A DNA stretch of 64,000 nt from JBLHZY01 sp047631555 (GCA_047631555.1 JBLHZY010000003.1:1-64000), one strand, 5' to 3'; shown: positions 7,426 to 15,884, counted from the first letter of the stretch. Made by a program: numbers and translations. The notes: a model not told the origin generated them from the letters alone.

Positions 7426-8064
7426 ATGGGCGGATATGGTTCAGGACGAAGGGGTTACAAACAGAAAGCAGAGCAATCCAAAGCGCTAGACGTGAACCGA
7501 TTGCACCGTGAAGGCTGCCTAAGCCCCGGCAAGCAAGGTAATTGGGTATGGTCAATAGATGGCACAGAAACGGCGCGAATTGCCTATCGCGCAAACGAGC
7601 GTCACTTTGTTCTGGATTACAGGGTGCGCCAATATGGCGGCGACTGGGAAACCATCAACCAATCAATCCCGCTGACCTATGCGGATTGTAATTATGGCGG
7701 CGCGCGTCCCTATTTCGTATGCAAAGGCATTTCCAATGGGCGGCATTGCCTACGCAGGATTGGCAAGGTTTTCCTAAGAGGCCGATATTTCCTTTGCCGC
7801 CATTGCCAAGGCATCGCCTACGCCAGCCAATCAGAGCCGCGCTATGACCGCATGTTGAGGCGCGCAAACAAGATCCGCACCGCGCTGGGCGGTGAACCCG
7901 GTACGGCACATTGGATAGCGCCAAAGCCTAAGGGCATGTGGCAACAAACGTATCAAAGAAAACGGTTTGAGATTGAATGGTGCGAGAACCAAGCGGACCG
8001 ACTGTTCCTAGCAAAATTCGCCTATCTTCTAAGCGAAGAGGAACAAGACATTTATTTCGGCTAA
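7426..8064 (+). CDS. Zinc-ribbon-like conserved island protein
   Basis: The start at 7426 (MGGYGSGRRGYKQK) is chosen because GGAGG lies 8 bases upstream; an ATG 30 bases earlier lacks such a site. The protein has 212 residues. A glycine/arginine N-terminus is followed by a beta-rich middle part and four cysteines, C99-x8-C108-x15-C124-x2-C127 (the last pair as CRHC), which could form a zinc ribbon. The C-terminal third is helical and basic. Similar proteins starting MGGYGSGRR occur in proteobacterial accessory regions, but I know of no function. Confidence 0.6.
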   Translation: MGGYGSGRRGYKQKAEQSKALDVNRLHREGCLSPGKQGNWVWSIDGTETARIAYRANERHFVLDYRVRQYGGDWETINQSIPLTYADCNYGGARPYFVCKGISNGRHCLRRIGKVFLRGRYFLCRHCQGIAYASQSEPRYDRMLRRANKIRTALGGEPGTAHWIAPKPKGMWQQTYQRKRFEIEWCENQADRLFLAKFAYLLSEEEQDIYFG

Positions 8065-8189
8065 GAAGCCAAACCAATTTCCGCGTTCGCTTTCTTCCGT
8101 TGGCTCAAAGAAAAATTGTGCTAGAATATCTCAACCTAGCCTCTTGCTGTGATGCATCTTAGATGACTACAAAGACCTAAGAGGACACC

Positions 8190-8873
8190 ATGACACCGAA
8201 CAACCTTATTGGCATTGGCTTATACACTCCGATTGAGGCACAGCGCCTGCTTGGCGTATCTGCGTCTAAAATTGGCCGCTGGCTAAGTGGGCATGAGCGC
8301 AAAGGCGTTCGATATGCCCCTTTGTGGGAACCTCAAATTGACCTAAATGACGGAGCTGTTTATCTAGGGTTTCGTGACCTAATGGAGGTTAGGGCAGCAA
8401 ACCAGTTTTTAGATGCCGGGGTGTCGCCTCAAGCAGTTCGAAGAGCTATTATCGTTGCGCAAGAGTACGTTGACGCAGAACGGCCCTTGTCAACCACTCG
8501 CTTCAAGACTGACGGTCGAAGCATTTTTCTTGAGATTGCTGAGGGGGAAGGCGATAAAAAATTGCTGGACCTTTTCAAGAAACAGTACGCCTTTTCAAAA
8601 ATTATGGAGCGCAGCCTAAAGGATGTGGAGTTTGATGGCATCACACCCAGCCGTTGGTGGATTGGGTCACAAAAATCTGGTGTCGTCCTAGACCCTCAGC
8701 AGTCATTTGGTCAACCGATTGAACACGAAACAGGTATTCCTACTGTAGTTTTGGCAAAGGCCGTGGAAGCTGAAGGCAGTGTAACAAAAGCTGCAAAAGC
8801 ATGGTGTGTTGAACGCAAGCATGTTCAGAGAGCCGTAGACTTTGAACGGTCGCTAACAAGGCAAGCCGCTTGA
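8190..8873 (+). CDS. VapB45-like antitoxin with DUF433-type C-terminus
   Basis: The 227-residue protein begins with a MerR-like HTH (YTPIEAQRLLGVSASKIGRW), then FRDLMEVRAANQFLDAGVSP, and ends with a second helical domain (VLAKAVEAEGSVTKAAKAWC, VERKHVQRAVDFE). This is the layout of the antitoxin partner of PIN-like VapC45 toxins. AAGAGGA before the ATG is a good ribosome-binding site. The stop overlaps the next start, as usual in toxin-antitoxin operons. Such proteins normally bind the toxin and repress their own promoter. Confidence 0.7.
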   Translation: MTPNNLIGIGLYTPIEAQRLLGVSASKIGRWLSGHERKGVRYAPLWEPQIDLNDGAVYLGFRDLMEVRAANQFLDAGVSPQAVRRAIIVAQEYVDAERPLSTTRFKTDGRSIFLEIAEGEGDKKLLDLFKKQYAFSKIMERSLKDVEFDGITPSRWWIGSQKSGVVLDPQQSFGQPIEHETGIPTVVLAKAVEAEGSVTKAAKAWCVERKHVQRAVDFERSLTRQAA

Positions 8874-9277
8874 AGGTCTACTTTGACAACTGCACGTCCC
8901 CACTGATGGCCAGAACGCTTGCTGGCTACTTGTCTAATTCACAGTCGGAAGTATTTCACGCTCGAGACCTAAAGCTTCACAACAAACCCGACATTGAATG
9001 GATTGAACATCTCTCTGCAACGGGTGACGATTGGATGATTGTCACCGCAGACGGTCGAATCCGTAAGAACAAGGCAGAAAGAGAAGCCTATCGTCGCGCA
9101 AACCTCAAAGGTGTTGTTTTAGCGCCTGCATATCAGAAAACAGAAATGGGGCGGTGTTGCGGCATCATGGTAGCGAAATGGGATGACATGATTGACTTTA
9201 CATCAAAAATTTCCGCACCTTACTTAGTCGAACTGTCTATAAATTTAACCCCGAAATTCAAAGTTCTTCCCCTATAA
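8870..9277 (+). CDS. PIN-like ribonuclease toxin (VapC45-like)
   Basis: The gene starts with TTG at 8870, overlapping the antitoxin stop (TTGA). The product has 135 residues. It starts MKVYFDNCTS (Asp6), continues with DIEWIEHL (Asp41, Glu43) and IVTADGRIRKNK (Asp61), an acidic constellation fitting a PIN-like nuclease active site. It probably cleaves RNA when not held by the antitoxin. Lying next to the right attachment site, the pair could stabilise the island by post-segregational killing. Confidence 0.7.
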   Translation: MKVYFDNCTSPLMARTLAGYLSNSQSEVFHARDLKLHNKPDIEWIEHLSATGDDWMIVTADGRIRKNKAEREAYRRANLKGVVLAPAYQKTEMGRCCGIMVAKWDDMIDFTSKISAPYLVELSINLTPKFKVLPL

Positions 9278-9281
9278 CGCT

Positions 9282-9315
9282 CCCCCCACACACTATCAAT
9301 TGGGGGACGAAATGT
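9282..9315. repeat. Near-terminal C/G-run repeat, right copy
   Basis: CCCCCC, 14 bases containing CTATCAAT, GGGGG, ACGAAATG resembles the sequence at 3269-3306 in order, spacing and orientation. It lies about 60 bp inside the right attachment site and precedes no long gene. The pair is best explained as recombinase or accessory-factor binding sites, or as the trace of an older integrase start. Confidence 0.5.
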
Positions 9316-9376
9316 GGGTCGACCGCAGCCAGAAATCGCCTAAGCTACTGTTAAATAACATATATTTTAGGGTTTC

Positions 9377-9390
9377 TGGCGGAGACGAAG
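9377..9390. repeat. Right attachment site inside tRNA-Ser 3' end
   Basis: This second copy of the 14-bp repeat includes the encoded CCA and the 3' acceptor strand of tRNA-Ser(GCU). The tRNA gene is complete, so integration preserved it. Confidence 0.75.
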
Positions 9391-9466
9391 GGATTCGAAC
9401 CCTCGAACGAGTTACCCCGTTACTCCCTTAGCAGGGGAGCGCCTTCGACCACTCGGCCACGTCTCC
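9377..9466 (-). tRNA. tRNA-Ser (anticodon GCU)
   Basis: On the minus strand the gene runs GGAGACG at 9466 to CGTCTCCGCCA, giving a 7-bp acceptor stem, discriminator G and an encoded CCA. The anticodon loop reads CTGCTAA, that is GCU for serine codons AGC/AGU. A long variable arm (about 9398-9426) and GGTTCGAATCC in the T arm fit a class II tRNA-Ser. Its 3' end is the island attachment site. Confidence 0.97.
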
Positions 9467-9642
9467 GCTGGCGGGTCTATCGTGTAACGGGTTGGGAAGA
9501 CAAGTCTGAATTTCGGATTTTGTGTTGTTTTTGCGCGCATCTGTGCGCGGCATTACTTGGGCGCTTTGTGCCGGGTTGTTTTGCACGCTTTCGCGGCGCA
9601 GCTTTCGCATATAGCACTGCTAAACCCTTCAAAATCAGCGCA

Positions 9643-9667
9643 TTTGGGCGGCAGAACCGCCGCCCAA
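9643..9667 (-). terminator. Hairpin downstream of ychF
   Basis: On the minus strand TTGGGCGGC, loop GGTTCT, GCCGCCCAA forms a strong stem just after the ychF stop codon. Only short T runs follow, so termination is probable but not certain. Confidence 0.5.
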
Positions 9668-9674
9668 GGCCTGA

Positions 9675-10772
9675 TCAGTTGTTGAACAGGAAGTGCAGCA
9701 CATCACCGTCTTTGACGATATAGGCCTTGCCCTCGGCGCGCATTTTGCCTGCTTCTTTGGCGCCGCTTTCGCCTTTGCAGGTGATGAAATCATCATAGGC
9801 GATTGTCTCGGCGCGGATGAAGCCCTTTTCGAAATCGCCGTGGATCACGCCTGCGGCTTGGGGTGCGGATGTGCCGGATTTGATCGTCCAGGCGCGGGCT
9901 TCTTTGGGGCCGACGGTGAAATAGGTCTCTAGGTGGAGTAACTCATAGCCCGCGCGGATCAGGCGATCGAGGCCGGCTTCTTCCAAGCCCATTTCGGTGA
10001 GGAACATCTCGGCTTCTTCGGGTTCGAGCTGGCTGATCTCTTCTTCGATCTGGGCCGAGATAACGACCGCGCCTGCGCCCTCTTTGGCGGCCATTTCGGC
10101 CACGGCGGCGCTCATTGCATTGCCTTGCGCCGCATTGCCTTCTTCGACGTTACAAACATATAGGATCGGCTTGGTGGTCAGCAATTGCAGCAGTTTCCAT
10201 GCGCGCAGATCGTCGGCGTCAACATCGACCGAGCGTGCAGGTTTGCCCTCTTCAAGCGCGGCCAAAGCTGCGCGCAAAAGGCGTTCTTGCTGAACTGCCT
10301 CTTTGTCGCCACCGCGCACTTTGCGCACGATATTCTGGAGGCGCTTTTCGATGCTTTCCATATCCGCGAGCATTAGCTCGGTCTCGATGACTTGGGCATC
10401 CTCAACCGGATCAACGCGCCCCTCAACATGGGTCACATCGCCATCTTCAAAGCAGCGCACCACATGGGCGATCGCATCACATTCGCGGATGTTGGCGAGG
10501 AACTGATTGCCCAGACCTTCGCCTTTGGAGGCGCCCTTAACGAGGCCTGCGATATCCACAAAGGTCATCCGCGTTGGGATGATATTCTTGGAGCCTGCGA
10601 TCTCGGCCAAAGCATCAAGGCGCGCGTCCGGAACGGCCACTTCGCCGACGTTTGGCTCGATTGTGCAGAAAGGGAAATTGGCGGCCTGAGCGGCGGCCGT
10701 TTTCGTCAATGCGTTAAACAAGGTCGATTTGCCAACATTTGGCAGCCCGACGATACCCATTTTAAAGCCCAT
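9675..10772 (-). CDS. ychF: Redox-regulated ribosome-binding ATPase YchF
   Basis: The full-length 365-residue Obg-family P-loop protein prefers ATP and binds the 70S ribosome. It shows the G1 motif GLPNVGKSTLFNALT near the N-terminus, FPFCTIEPNVG (G2 region), DIAGLVKGASKGEGLGNQFL (G3), a helical coiled-coil insert (about 130-195) and a C-terminal TGS domain (TSAPQAAGVIHGDFEKGFIR, DVLHFLFNN). It faces the island and forms its own unit. Confidence 0.97.
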   Translation of the reverse strand: MGFKMGIVGLPNVGKSTLFNALTKTAAAQAANFPFCTIEPNVGEVAVPDARLDALAEIAGSKNIIPTRMTFVDIAGLVKGASKGEGLGNQFLANIRECDAIAHVVRCFEDGDVTHVEGRVDPVEDAQVIETELMLADMESIEKRLQNIVRKVRGGDKEAVQQERLLRAALAALEEGKPARSVDVDADDLRAWKLLQLLTTKPILYVCNVEEGNAAQGNAMSAAVAEMAAKEGAGAVVISAQIEEEISQLEPEEAEMFLTEMGLEEAGLDRLIRAGYELLHLETYFTVGPKEARAWTIKSGTSAPQAAGVIHGDFEKGFIRAETIAYDDFITCKGESGAKEAGKMRAEGKAYIVKDGDVLHFLFNN

Positions 10773-10932
10773 TTCGCAGCCCTTTCATAACATCCGGCCC
10801 GCTTCTATGCCGCCCTGCCCGCCCGCGCAAGCGTAGCCTTTGAATGGCGCGGGCTTTGCGCGGCCCCTTAGAGGCATTGCCATTGGCGCGCGGATAAGCG
10901 AAACCAATGCCAGACAAGCTGCGAGGAAGATT

Positions 10933-11724
10933 ATGACCCGGATCGACGATACATTTGCCCGCCTGAAATCTGAGGGGCGCAAAGCCTTTGTGGCCTATGT
11001 GATGGGCGGCGATCCGAATTATGAGACCTCGCTTGAGATCGTGCGCGCCCTGCCCGGCGCTGGCGTTGATATCATCGAGCTTGGCATTCCTTTTACCGAT
11101 CCGATGGCGGACGGCGAGACCATTCAATTGGCGGGCCAACGCGCGCTTGAAGGCGGGATGACGCTGCAAAAAACGCTCGATCTGGCGCGCGAATTTCGCC
11201 GCGCTGATAGCACCACGCCGATTGTTTTGATGGGCTATTACAACCCCATCTATTCGCGCGGCGTTGATAAGTTTCTGGTCGATGCTAAAGAGGCCGGAAT
11301 TGACGGGCTGATCATCGTTGATCTGCCGCCCGAAGAAGACGGCGAGCTTTGCATTCCAGCGCAAAAAGCCGGTCTCAACTTCATCCGTTTGGCCACACCA
11401 ACGACGGATGACAAGCGCCTTCCCAAAGTGCTGAGCAACACGTCCGGCTTTGTTTATTACGTCTCGATCAATGGGATCACTGGGGCGGCCGAAGCGCAGG
11501 CTGATACAGTCGCGCCCGAAGTGGCCCGGATCAAAGCGAAAACCGATCTGCCGGTGATTGTTGGCTTTGGGGTGAAGACGCCCGAAACCGCACAGGCGAT
11601 TGCGGCTGTGGCTGATGGAACAGTCGTTGGTTCGGCCATTGTCGCGCAGATCGCGGCCGGTAAGAGCCCAAGCGAAGTTGCCGCTTTCGTCGCAGAATTG
11701 GCTGCGGGTGCACACCGCGCCTAA
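10933..11724 (+). CDS. trpA: Tryptophan synthase alpha subunit
   Basis: TrpA splits indole-3-glycerol phosphate into indole and glyceraldehyde 3-phosphate. The protein has 263 residues from the ATG at 10933, selected by GAGGAAG just upstream and by the family N-terminus MTRIDDTFARLKSEGRKAF. The catalytic Glu and Asp lie in DIIELGIPFTDPMADG, and phosphate-binding residues in GITGAAEA and FGVKTPE. trpB and trpF lie about 8 kb away instead of adjacent, a split seen in related alphaproteobacteria. Confidence 0.97.
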   Translation: MTRIDDTFARLKSEGRKAFVAYVMGGDPNYETSLEIVRALPGAGVDIIELGIPFTDPMADGETIQLAGQRALEGGMTLQKTLDLAREFRRADSTTPIVLMGYYNPIYSRGVDKFLVDAKEAGIDGLIIVDLPPEEDGELCIPAQKAGLNFIRLATPTTDDKRLPKVLSNTSGFVYYVSINGITGAAEAQADTVAPEVARIKAKTDLPVIVGFGVKTPETAQAIAAVADGTVVGSAIVAQIAAGKSPSEVAAFVAELAAGAHRA

Positions 11725-11729
11725 GGCCC

Positions 11730-12503
11730 CTACCCCAGCGTTACATCCAAAAACATCATCAAGATCAGCCCAAAGATCAGCCCGGTTGTCGCGCGTTTTT
11801 GGTGGCCATTTCGATGGGTTTCGGGGATGATTTCATGGCTGATAATATAGAGCATCGCCCCGGCGGCAAAAGCCAGCCCCCAAGGCAGCACAAATACCGA
11901 GCTGTGGATCGCCCAAACGCCAAGCAGGCCGCCAATCGGCTCGACCAGCCCGGTTGCCAGCGCAATCCCGAAGCTCTGCCATTTGCCATAGCCCTGCCCG
12001 CGCAGCGCGACCGCAACAGCCAGCCCTTCGGGGGCGTTTTGCAGCCCGATGCCGGTCGCGAGCGACATCCCGTTTGAGACATCCCCGCCGCCAAAACCAA
12101 CCCCAACAGCCATGCCTTCAGGGAAATTATGGATGGTGATGGCGATCACAAAAAGCCAGATGCGCGACAGAGCCGCCGCATCGCCCCCCTCGCGCCTCCC
12201 TTCAAAATGCTGGTGCGGCAAAGCCTCGTTCAACAGATGCACCGCAAGCGCCCCAAGCGCGATCCCAGCCCCGGCAATTGTCGCCGCGATCCAAACGCTT
12301 TGATGCAGCTCTTCCGCCGCTTCAAGCCCGGGGATCAGCAGCGAAAAATAGCTCGCCGAAAGCATGACGCCAGCCGCAAATCCCAAGAGCGTATCATTGG
12401 CGCGCCGCGAGATCGTTCCGCCAAACAGCACCGGCAAAGCGCCGACCCCGGTCATTAGGCCCGCGGCGAGGCTGGCAATCACGCCGATCATCAGGATGCT
12501 CAT
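11730..12503 (-). CDS. ZIP-family divalent metal transporter, GufA-like
   Basis: This inner-membrane protein of 257 residues from the ATG at 12503 has about eight hydrophobic helices. The fourth carries HNFPEGMAVGVGF and the fifth QNAPEGLAVAVAL, the paired metal-site motifs of GufA-type ZIP proteins. A His-containing loop (LPHQHFEGRREGG) lies before them. It probably imports zinc or other divalent ions. A start 42 bases upstream is possible but has a weaker ribosome-binding site. It converges on trpA with five bases between them. Confidence 0.88.
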   Translation of the reverse strand: MSILMIGVIASLAAGLMTGVGALPVLFGGTISRRANDTLLGFAAGVMLSASYFSLLIPGLEAAEELHQSVWIAATIAGAGIALGALAVHLLNEALPHQHFEGRREGGDAAALSRIWLFVIAITIHNFPEGMAVGVGFGGGDVSNGMSLATGIGLQNAPEGLAVAVALRGQGYGKWQSFGIALATGLVEPIGGLLGVWAIHSSVFVLPWGLAFAAGAMLYIISHEIIPETHRNGHQKRATTGLIFGLILMMFLDVTLG

Positions 12504-12646
12504 TATGCCTGCCTTCGCTGCTACCAAATGGGTGGCTATAGCCATCTAAGGTTCTGATGCGCGAATTGCCAAGAGGCCATTGCGCCGCAATGCGCAAATT
12601 GGTAAATCTTCATAACCAATATGGCGTTTTTATGCGGAGGCCCAAC

Positions 12647-13810
12647 ATGCCCGTGATTACCAACATCAATGATCTCAAAGCGCTGCACCGCAAGCGCACG
12701 CCCAAGATGTTTTATGACTATGCAGAAAGCGGCAGTTGGAGCGAGCAAACCTTTCGCGAAAATACCTCTGATTTCGAACAAATCCGCCTGCGCCAACGGG
12801 TCGCTGTGGATATGGAGGGGCGCTCAACCGCGAGCCAGATGATTGGCCAAGATGTTGCGATGCCTGTGGCGCTTGCGCCCGTCGGGATGACGGGGATGCA
12901 AAGCGCGGATGGCGAAATCAAAGCGGCGCGCGCGGCGGAAAAATTTGGCGTTCCCTTTACGCTTTCAACCATGTCGATCTGTTCGGTTGAGGATGTTGCG
13001 GCGGCAACCGAGAAGCCCTTTTGGTTTCAGCTCTATGTGATGCGCGATCAGGAGTTCCTTGAGAATATGATCCAGCGTGCAAAGGATGCCAAATGCTCGG
13101 CCCTCGTGCTTACGCTTGATCTGCAAATCCTCGGGCAGCGCCATAAAGATTTGAAAAATGCGCTCTCTGTGCCGATCCGTCCGACCCTTGCCAACGCGCT
13201 TGATCTGAGCACGAAATGGCGGTGGGCTTATGGAATGGCGCGCACCAAACAGCATAGTTTTGGCAATATCGTCGGCCATGCGAAAGGCGTCCATAACCTT
13301 GGCTCGCTGTTTGAATGGACGGCCGAGCAATTCGATCCGCGCCTTGATTGGGATAAGGTGCGCGCGATCAAAAAGATGTGGGGCGGCAAACTGATCCTTA
13401 AAGGTGTGATGGAAGTTGAGGATGCGATCATGGCGGCGGATGCGGGCGCGGACGCGATCATCGTCTCCAACCATGGCGGCCGGCAGCTTGATGGTGCGCT
13501 GAGTTCGATCAAGATGTTGCCGGCGATTGTTGCGGCGGTTGGGGACAAGGTTGAGGTCCATATGGATAGCGGCATTCGCTCTGGTCAGGATGTTCTTAAG
13601 GCGCTCGCTCTAGGGGCTAAGGGGACTTATATTGGGCGCGCCTATATCCACGGGCTCGGCGCGATGGGCGAGGCTGGCGTAACGAAGGCGCTTGAGATTA
13701 TTCACAAAGAAATGGATGTCTCAATGGCGCTTTGCGGGCGCAAAACCATTGATCATGTGGATCGTGATATGGTGCTGGTGCCCGAAGGGTTTGCAGGCCG
13801 CTGGGAATAG
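12647..13810 (+). CDS. lldD: FMN-dependent alpha-hydroxy-acid oxidase / L-lactate dehydrogenase
   Basis: The 387-residue protein starts at 12647 behind GGAGG (12636-12640). It shows the FMN-dependent alpha-hydroxy acid dehydrogenase fold: DYAESGSWSEQTFREN, ALAPVGMTGM, FWFQLYV, LTLDLQILGQRHKD, LKGVMEVEDA, the catalytic His in SNHGGRQLDG, and DSGIRSGQDVLKALALGA. It oxidises L-lactate or a similar 2-hydroxy acid and passes electrons to the respiratory chain. The exact substrate cannot be read from the sequence. Confidence 0.88.
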   Translation: MPVITNINDLKALHRKRTPKMFYDYAESGSWSEQTFRENTSDFEQIRLRQRVAVDMEGRSTASQMIGQDVAMPVALAPVGMTGMQSADGEIKAARAAEKFGVPFTLSTMSICSVEDVAAATEKPFWFQLYVMRDQEFLENMIQRAKDAKCSALVLTLDLQILGQRHKDLKNALSVPIRPTLANALDLSTKWRWAYGMARTKQHSFGNIVGHAKGVHNLGSLFEWTAEQFDPRLDWDKVRAIKKMWGGKLILKGVMEVEDAIMAADAGADAIIVSNHGGRQLDGALSSIKMLPAIVAAVGDKVEVHMDSGIRSGQDVLKALALGAKGTYIGRAYIHGLGAMGEAGVTKALEIIHKEMDVSMALCGRKTIDHVDRDMVLVPEGFAGRWE

Positions 13811-13817
13811 CCCGGCG

Positions 13818-14969
13818 CTAACTGGCGCTATGTTTTTCGAGCGCTTTGATCGCCGGAACAATCAGCGCCACGATCAGCGCGACCGCGACAAAGGCCCCGC
13901 GTAGCCCGACCAGCTGAGAGATCAGCCCGATCATCGCCGGGCCGACGAAAAAGCCCGTCATGCCGACCATCCAGGCGCGCGAAATAGCAAAGCTGCGCTG
14001 ATCCTTATGGACGGCTTTGCCCAGCATCGAGCTAGCCGAGGGAACGATTACCGCCATGCCAAGCCCGATGATCGCCACGCCGATCAAAACGATCGCTTTG
14101 CTTGGCGCGGCGGCCGTGATCAGCGCGCCGAACGCGCCCAAAATACCCGAGAAAAAGATGAGCCGCGCTTCGCCCAAACGGTTGGCGATCATCTGTCCTG
14201 CGAGGCGGCCAAAGCCCATCGTGAGGCCAAGCATCATCGGCCCCAAGCCCCCCTCGCCCGGCGCGCCGCCAAGGGTGCGTTCGATATGCAAGGCCGACCA
14301 AGCTTCGGTCGCGTTTTCGCCAATGAAGGCACAGAAAAGCATGCCGCCTGTGAGGAGTATCAAGCGCCACGGCGTTGATTTTGGGGCCTCTTCTTTGGCG
14401 TCATCGCTCTCGACGAAATCTGCCTCCTTTTCGCGGACAAGCGGGATCAGCGCCATGACAACAAGTGCGGCCACCGGCAGGATTTGCCCCGGCGAAAAGC
14501 CCGCTTGGCGCGCCATTCCGGCGGCAAAGGCCGCGCCTGCAAAGCCAAAGGAAAACATCGCGTGATTGGCATTCATCAGGTGCAAACCGTGGCGTTCCTC
14601 AAGCACAGAAATGCGCACATTGGCCGAAATATCGAGGATCGACATGGCCAAACCAGTAAACAAAAGCGCGGCGCCAAAGCCGAAAACTGTGTTTGGAAGG
14701 GCTGGCAGAAAGAAGGCGATGATCAGCCCGATTGAGAGCAAAGGCAAAGAGTGCCGCCCCAAAATGCGCCCAACTTTGGGCAAGATAAACATCGCAATCA
14801 TTCCGCCAATGGCCGCCATCACCAGCGCAAGACCAAAGGCGCCGTCTTGGGCTTCTATGCCTTGTTTGAGCGCAGGCAAAACAGCCGCCAATGTGCCCCA
14901 GAAAATGCCAACGCAGGTCAAGGCTGTCATCGGCGCGCGCGAGGCTTTGGCCGCTTGGAAGAGTGACAT
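13818..14969 (-). CDS. MFS transporter (YbjJ/FucP-like)
   Basis: This is a 383-residue protein with about 12 predicted membrane helices and a hydrophilic central loop (REKEADFVESDDAKEEAPKS). The start at 14969 has AAGGAG nearby and gives MSLFQAAKASRAPMTA; an upstream in-frame ATG adds 21 polar residues. The pattern of short loops and the GFGRLAGQ and SRAWMVGMTGFFVGPA motifs resemble sugar/drug MFS proteins of the YbjJ kind. The substrate is unknown. Confidence 0.85.
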   Translation of the reverse strand: MSLFQAAKASRAPMTALTCVGIFWGTLAAVLPALKQGIEAQDGAFGLALVMAAIGGMIAMFILPKVGRILGRHSLPLLSIGLIIAFFLPALPNTVFGFGAALLFTGLAMSILDISANVRISVLEERHGLHLMNANHAMFSFGFAGAAFAAGMARQAGFSPGQILPVAALVVMALIPLVREKEADFVESDDAKEEAPKSTPWRLILLTGGMLFCAFIGENATEAWSALHIERTLGGAPGEGGLGPMMLGLTMGFGRLAGQMIANRLGEARLIFFSGILGAFGALITAAAPSKAIVLIGVAIIGLGMAVIVPSASSMLGKAVHKDQRSFAISRAWMVGMTGFFVGPAMIGLISQLVGLRGAFVAVALIVALIVPAIKALEKHSAS

Positions 14970-15176
14970 TTGAGCTGCTCCTTGCCCGGGCTTGGCGCCG
15001 CTTTTTCGCTGCGCATTCTTGGGGGATTTCAAGCGAGTTTAGGCGCTAACATTTGGCGCGCAAGACTATTCGCACGAATCCTCTTCACAAGCGCGCCCAT
15101 CTGGCCTATACGCGCGGCTTCACGCGGGCTCTACACCCTTGGAGGAGACCCGCCCTAAACAAATTGGAGACCACCA

Positions 15177-15827
15177 ATGGCAGATAAGATCCCAGATCTT
15201 AACGCCAGCGTACGGACGGGGACAGGCAAGGGGGCCGCTCGTCAATCTCGCCGCAATGGCAACGTACCAGGCATCGTATATGGCGGCGGGGCAGATCCCG
15301 TTGCAATCGAAATCCCATTCAACGCATTGTTGAAGCGCCTCAAGCAAGGCCGCTTCCTCTCAACCCTGTTTAACCTCAAGGTTCCAGGCGAAGATGATGT
15401 GCGCGTGATCTGCCGCAACGTCCAGCGCGACGTTGTTAAAGATCTGCCAACACACGTTGATTTCATGCGTCTGCGTCGGACATCGAAAGTGAAACTCTTC
15501 ATTCACGTTGATTTCGTCGGTGATGACGTGTCCCCCGGCATCAAGCGCGGTGGCGTTCTGACTGTTGTGCGTAACGAAGTTGAATTGCTTGTTACTGCAG
15601 ACAACATTCCAGATCACATCACAGTTGATATCTCGACCACAGACGTGGGCGATGTATTGCACATCTCTGATGTTACGCTGCCTGAGGGCGCGAAATCCGT
15701 GATCGATCGCGACTTCGTAATCGCCAATATCTCGGCCCCATCGAGCCTGCGTTCCGCAGACGATGACGCTGATGAGGGCGAAGGCGAAGAAGGCGGCGAA
15801 GAAGAAGCCGCAGCGACAGAGGAATAA
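15177..15827 (+). CDS. rplY: Ribosomal protein bL25, general stress (CTC) type
   Basis: The 216-residue protein has an N-terminal 5S-rRNA-binding L25 domain (residues 1-95; VRTGTGKGAARQSRRNGNVP, GIVYGG) and a C-terminal TL5/CTC beta domain (about 100-190; HVDFVGDDVSPGIKRGGVLT). It ends in an acidic tail of about 20 residues rich in Glu and Asp. Paired with pth downstream as in many alphaproteobacteria. Confidence 0.97.
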   Translation: MADKIPDLNASVRTGTGKGAARQSRRNGNVPGIVYGGGADPVAIEIPFNALLKRLKQGRFLSTLFNLKVPGEDDVRVICRNVQRDVVKDLPTHVDFMRLRRTSKVKLFIHVDFVGDDVSPGIKRGGVLTVVRNEVELLVTADNIPDHITVDISTTDVGDVLHISDVTLPEGAKSVIDRDFVIANISAPSSLRSADDDADEGEGEEGGEEEAAATEE

Positions 15828-15850
15828 GTTCCTTTCGCGCAGTGAATTGG

Positions 15851-15884
15851 AAACGGGGCCTGTTGCGGGCCCCGTTTTCGTTTG
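15851..15884 (+). terminator. Rho-independent terminator after rplY
   Basis: AAACGGGGCC, loop TGTTGC, GGGCCCCGTTTTCGTTT forms a GC-rich stem with a T-rich tail, 23 bases after the rplY stop codon. Confidence 0.85.

Larger units (their letters stand above)
3167..9390. mobile_element. Integrative island inserted at the tRNA-Ser(GCU) 3' end
   Basis: A 14-bp direct repeat TGGCGGAGACGAAG occurs at 3167-3180 and again at 9377-9390, where it is the 3' end of an intact tRNA-Ser gene. Just inside the left copy is a tyrosine recombinase gene. Between the repeats are ten genes, all on the plus strand: int, a membrane protein, alpA, winged-helix, small protein, Rep-like HTH, nuclease, zinc-ribbon protein, antitoxin and toxin. 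Excision between the repeats would release about 6.2 kb. There are no structural, packaging or conjugation genes, so this is a minimal element of the satellite or P4-integrase-island kind. The repeat and gene set are direct observation; mobility is inferred. Confidence 0.8.

Noticed and set aside
10840..10932. Longer trpA N-terminus starting upstream
   Set aside because: The extra 31 residues do not fit the family. GAGGAAG and the usual N-terminus support 10933.
10762..11715. A 317-codon minus-strand frame over trpA
   Set aside because: trpA on the plus strand has the full catalytic motif set; the antisense product has none.
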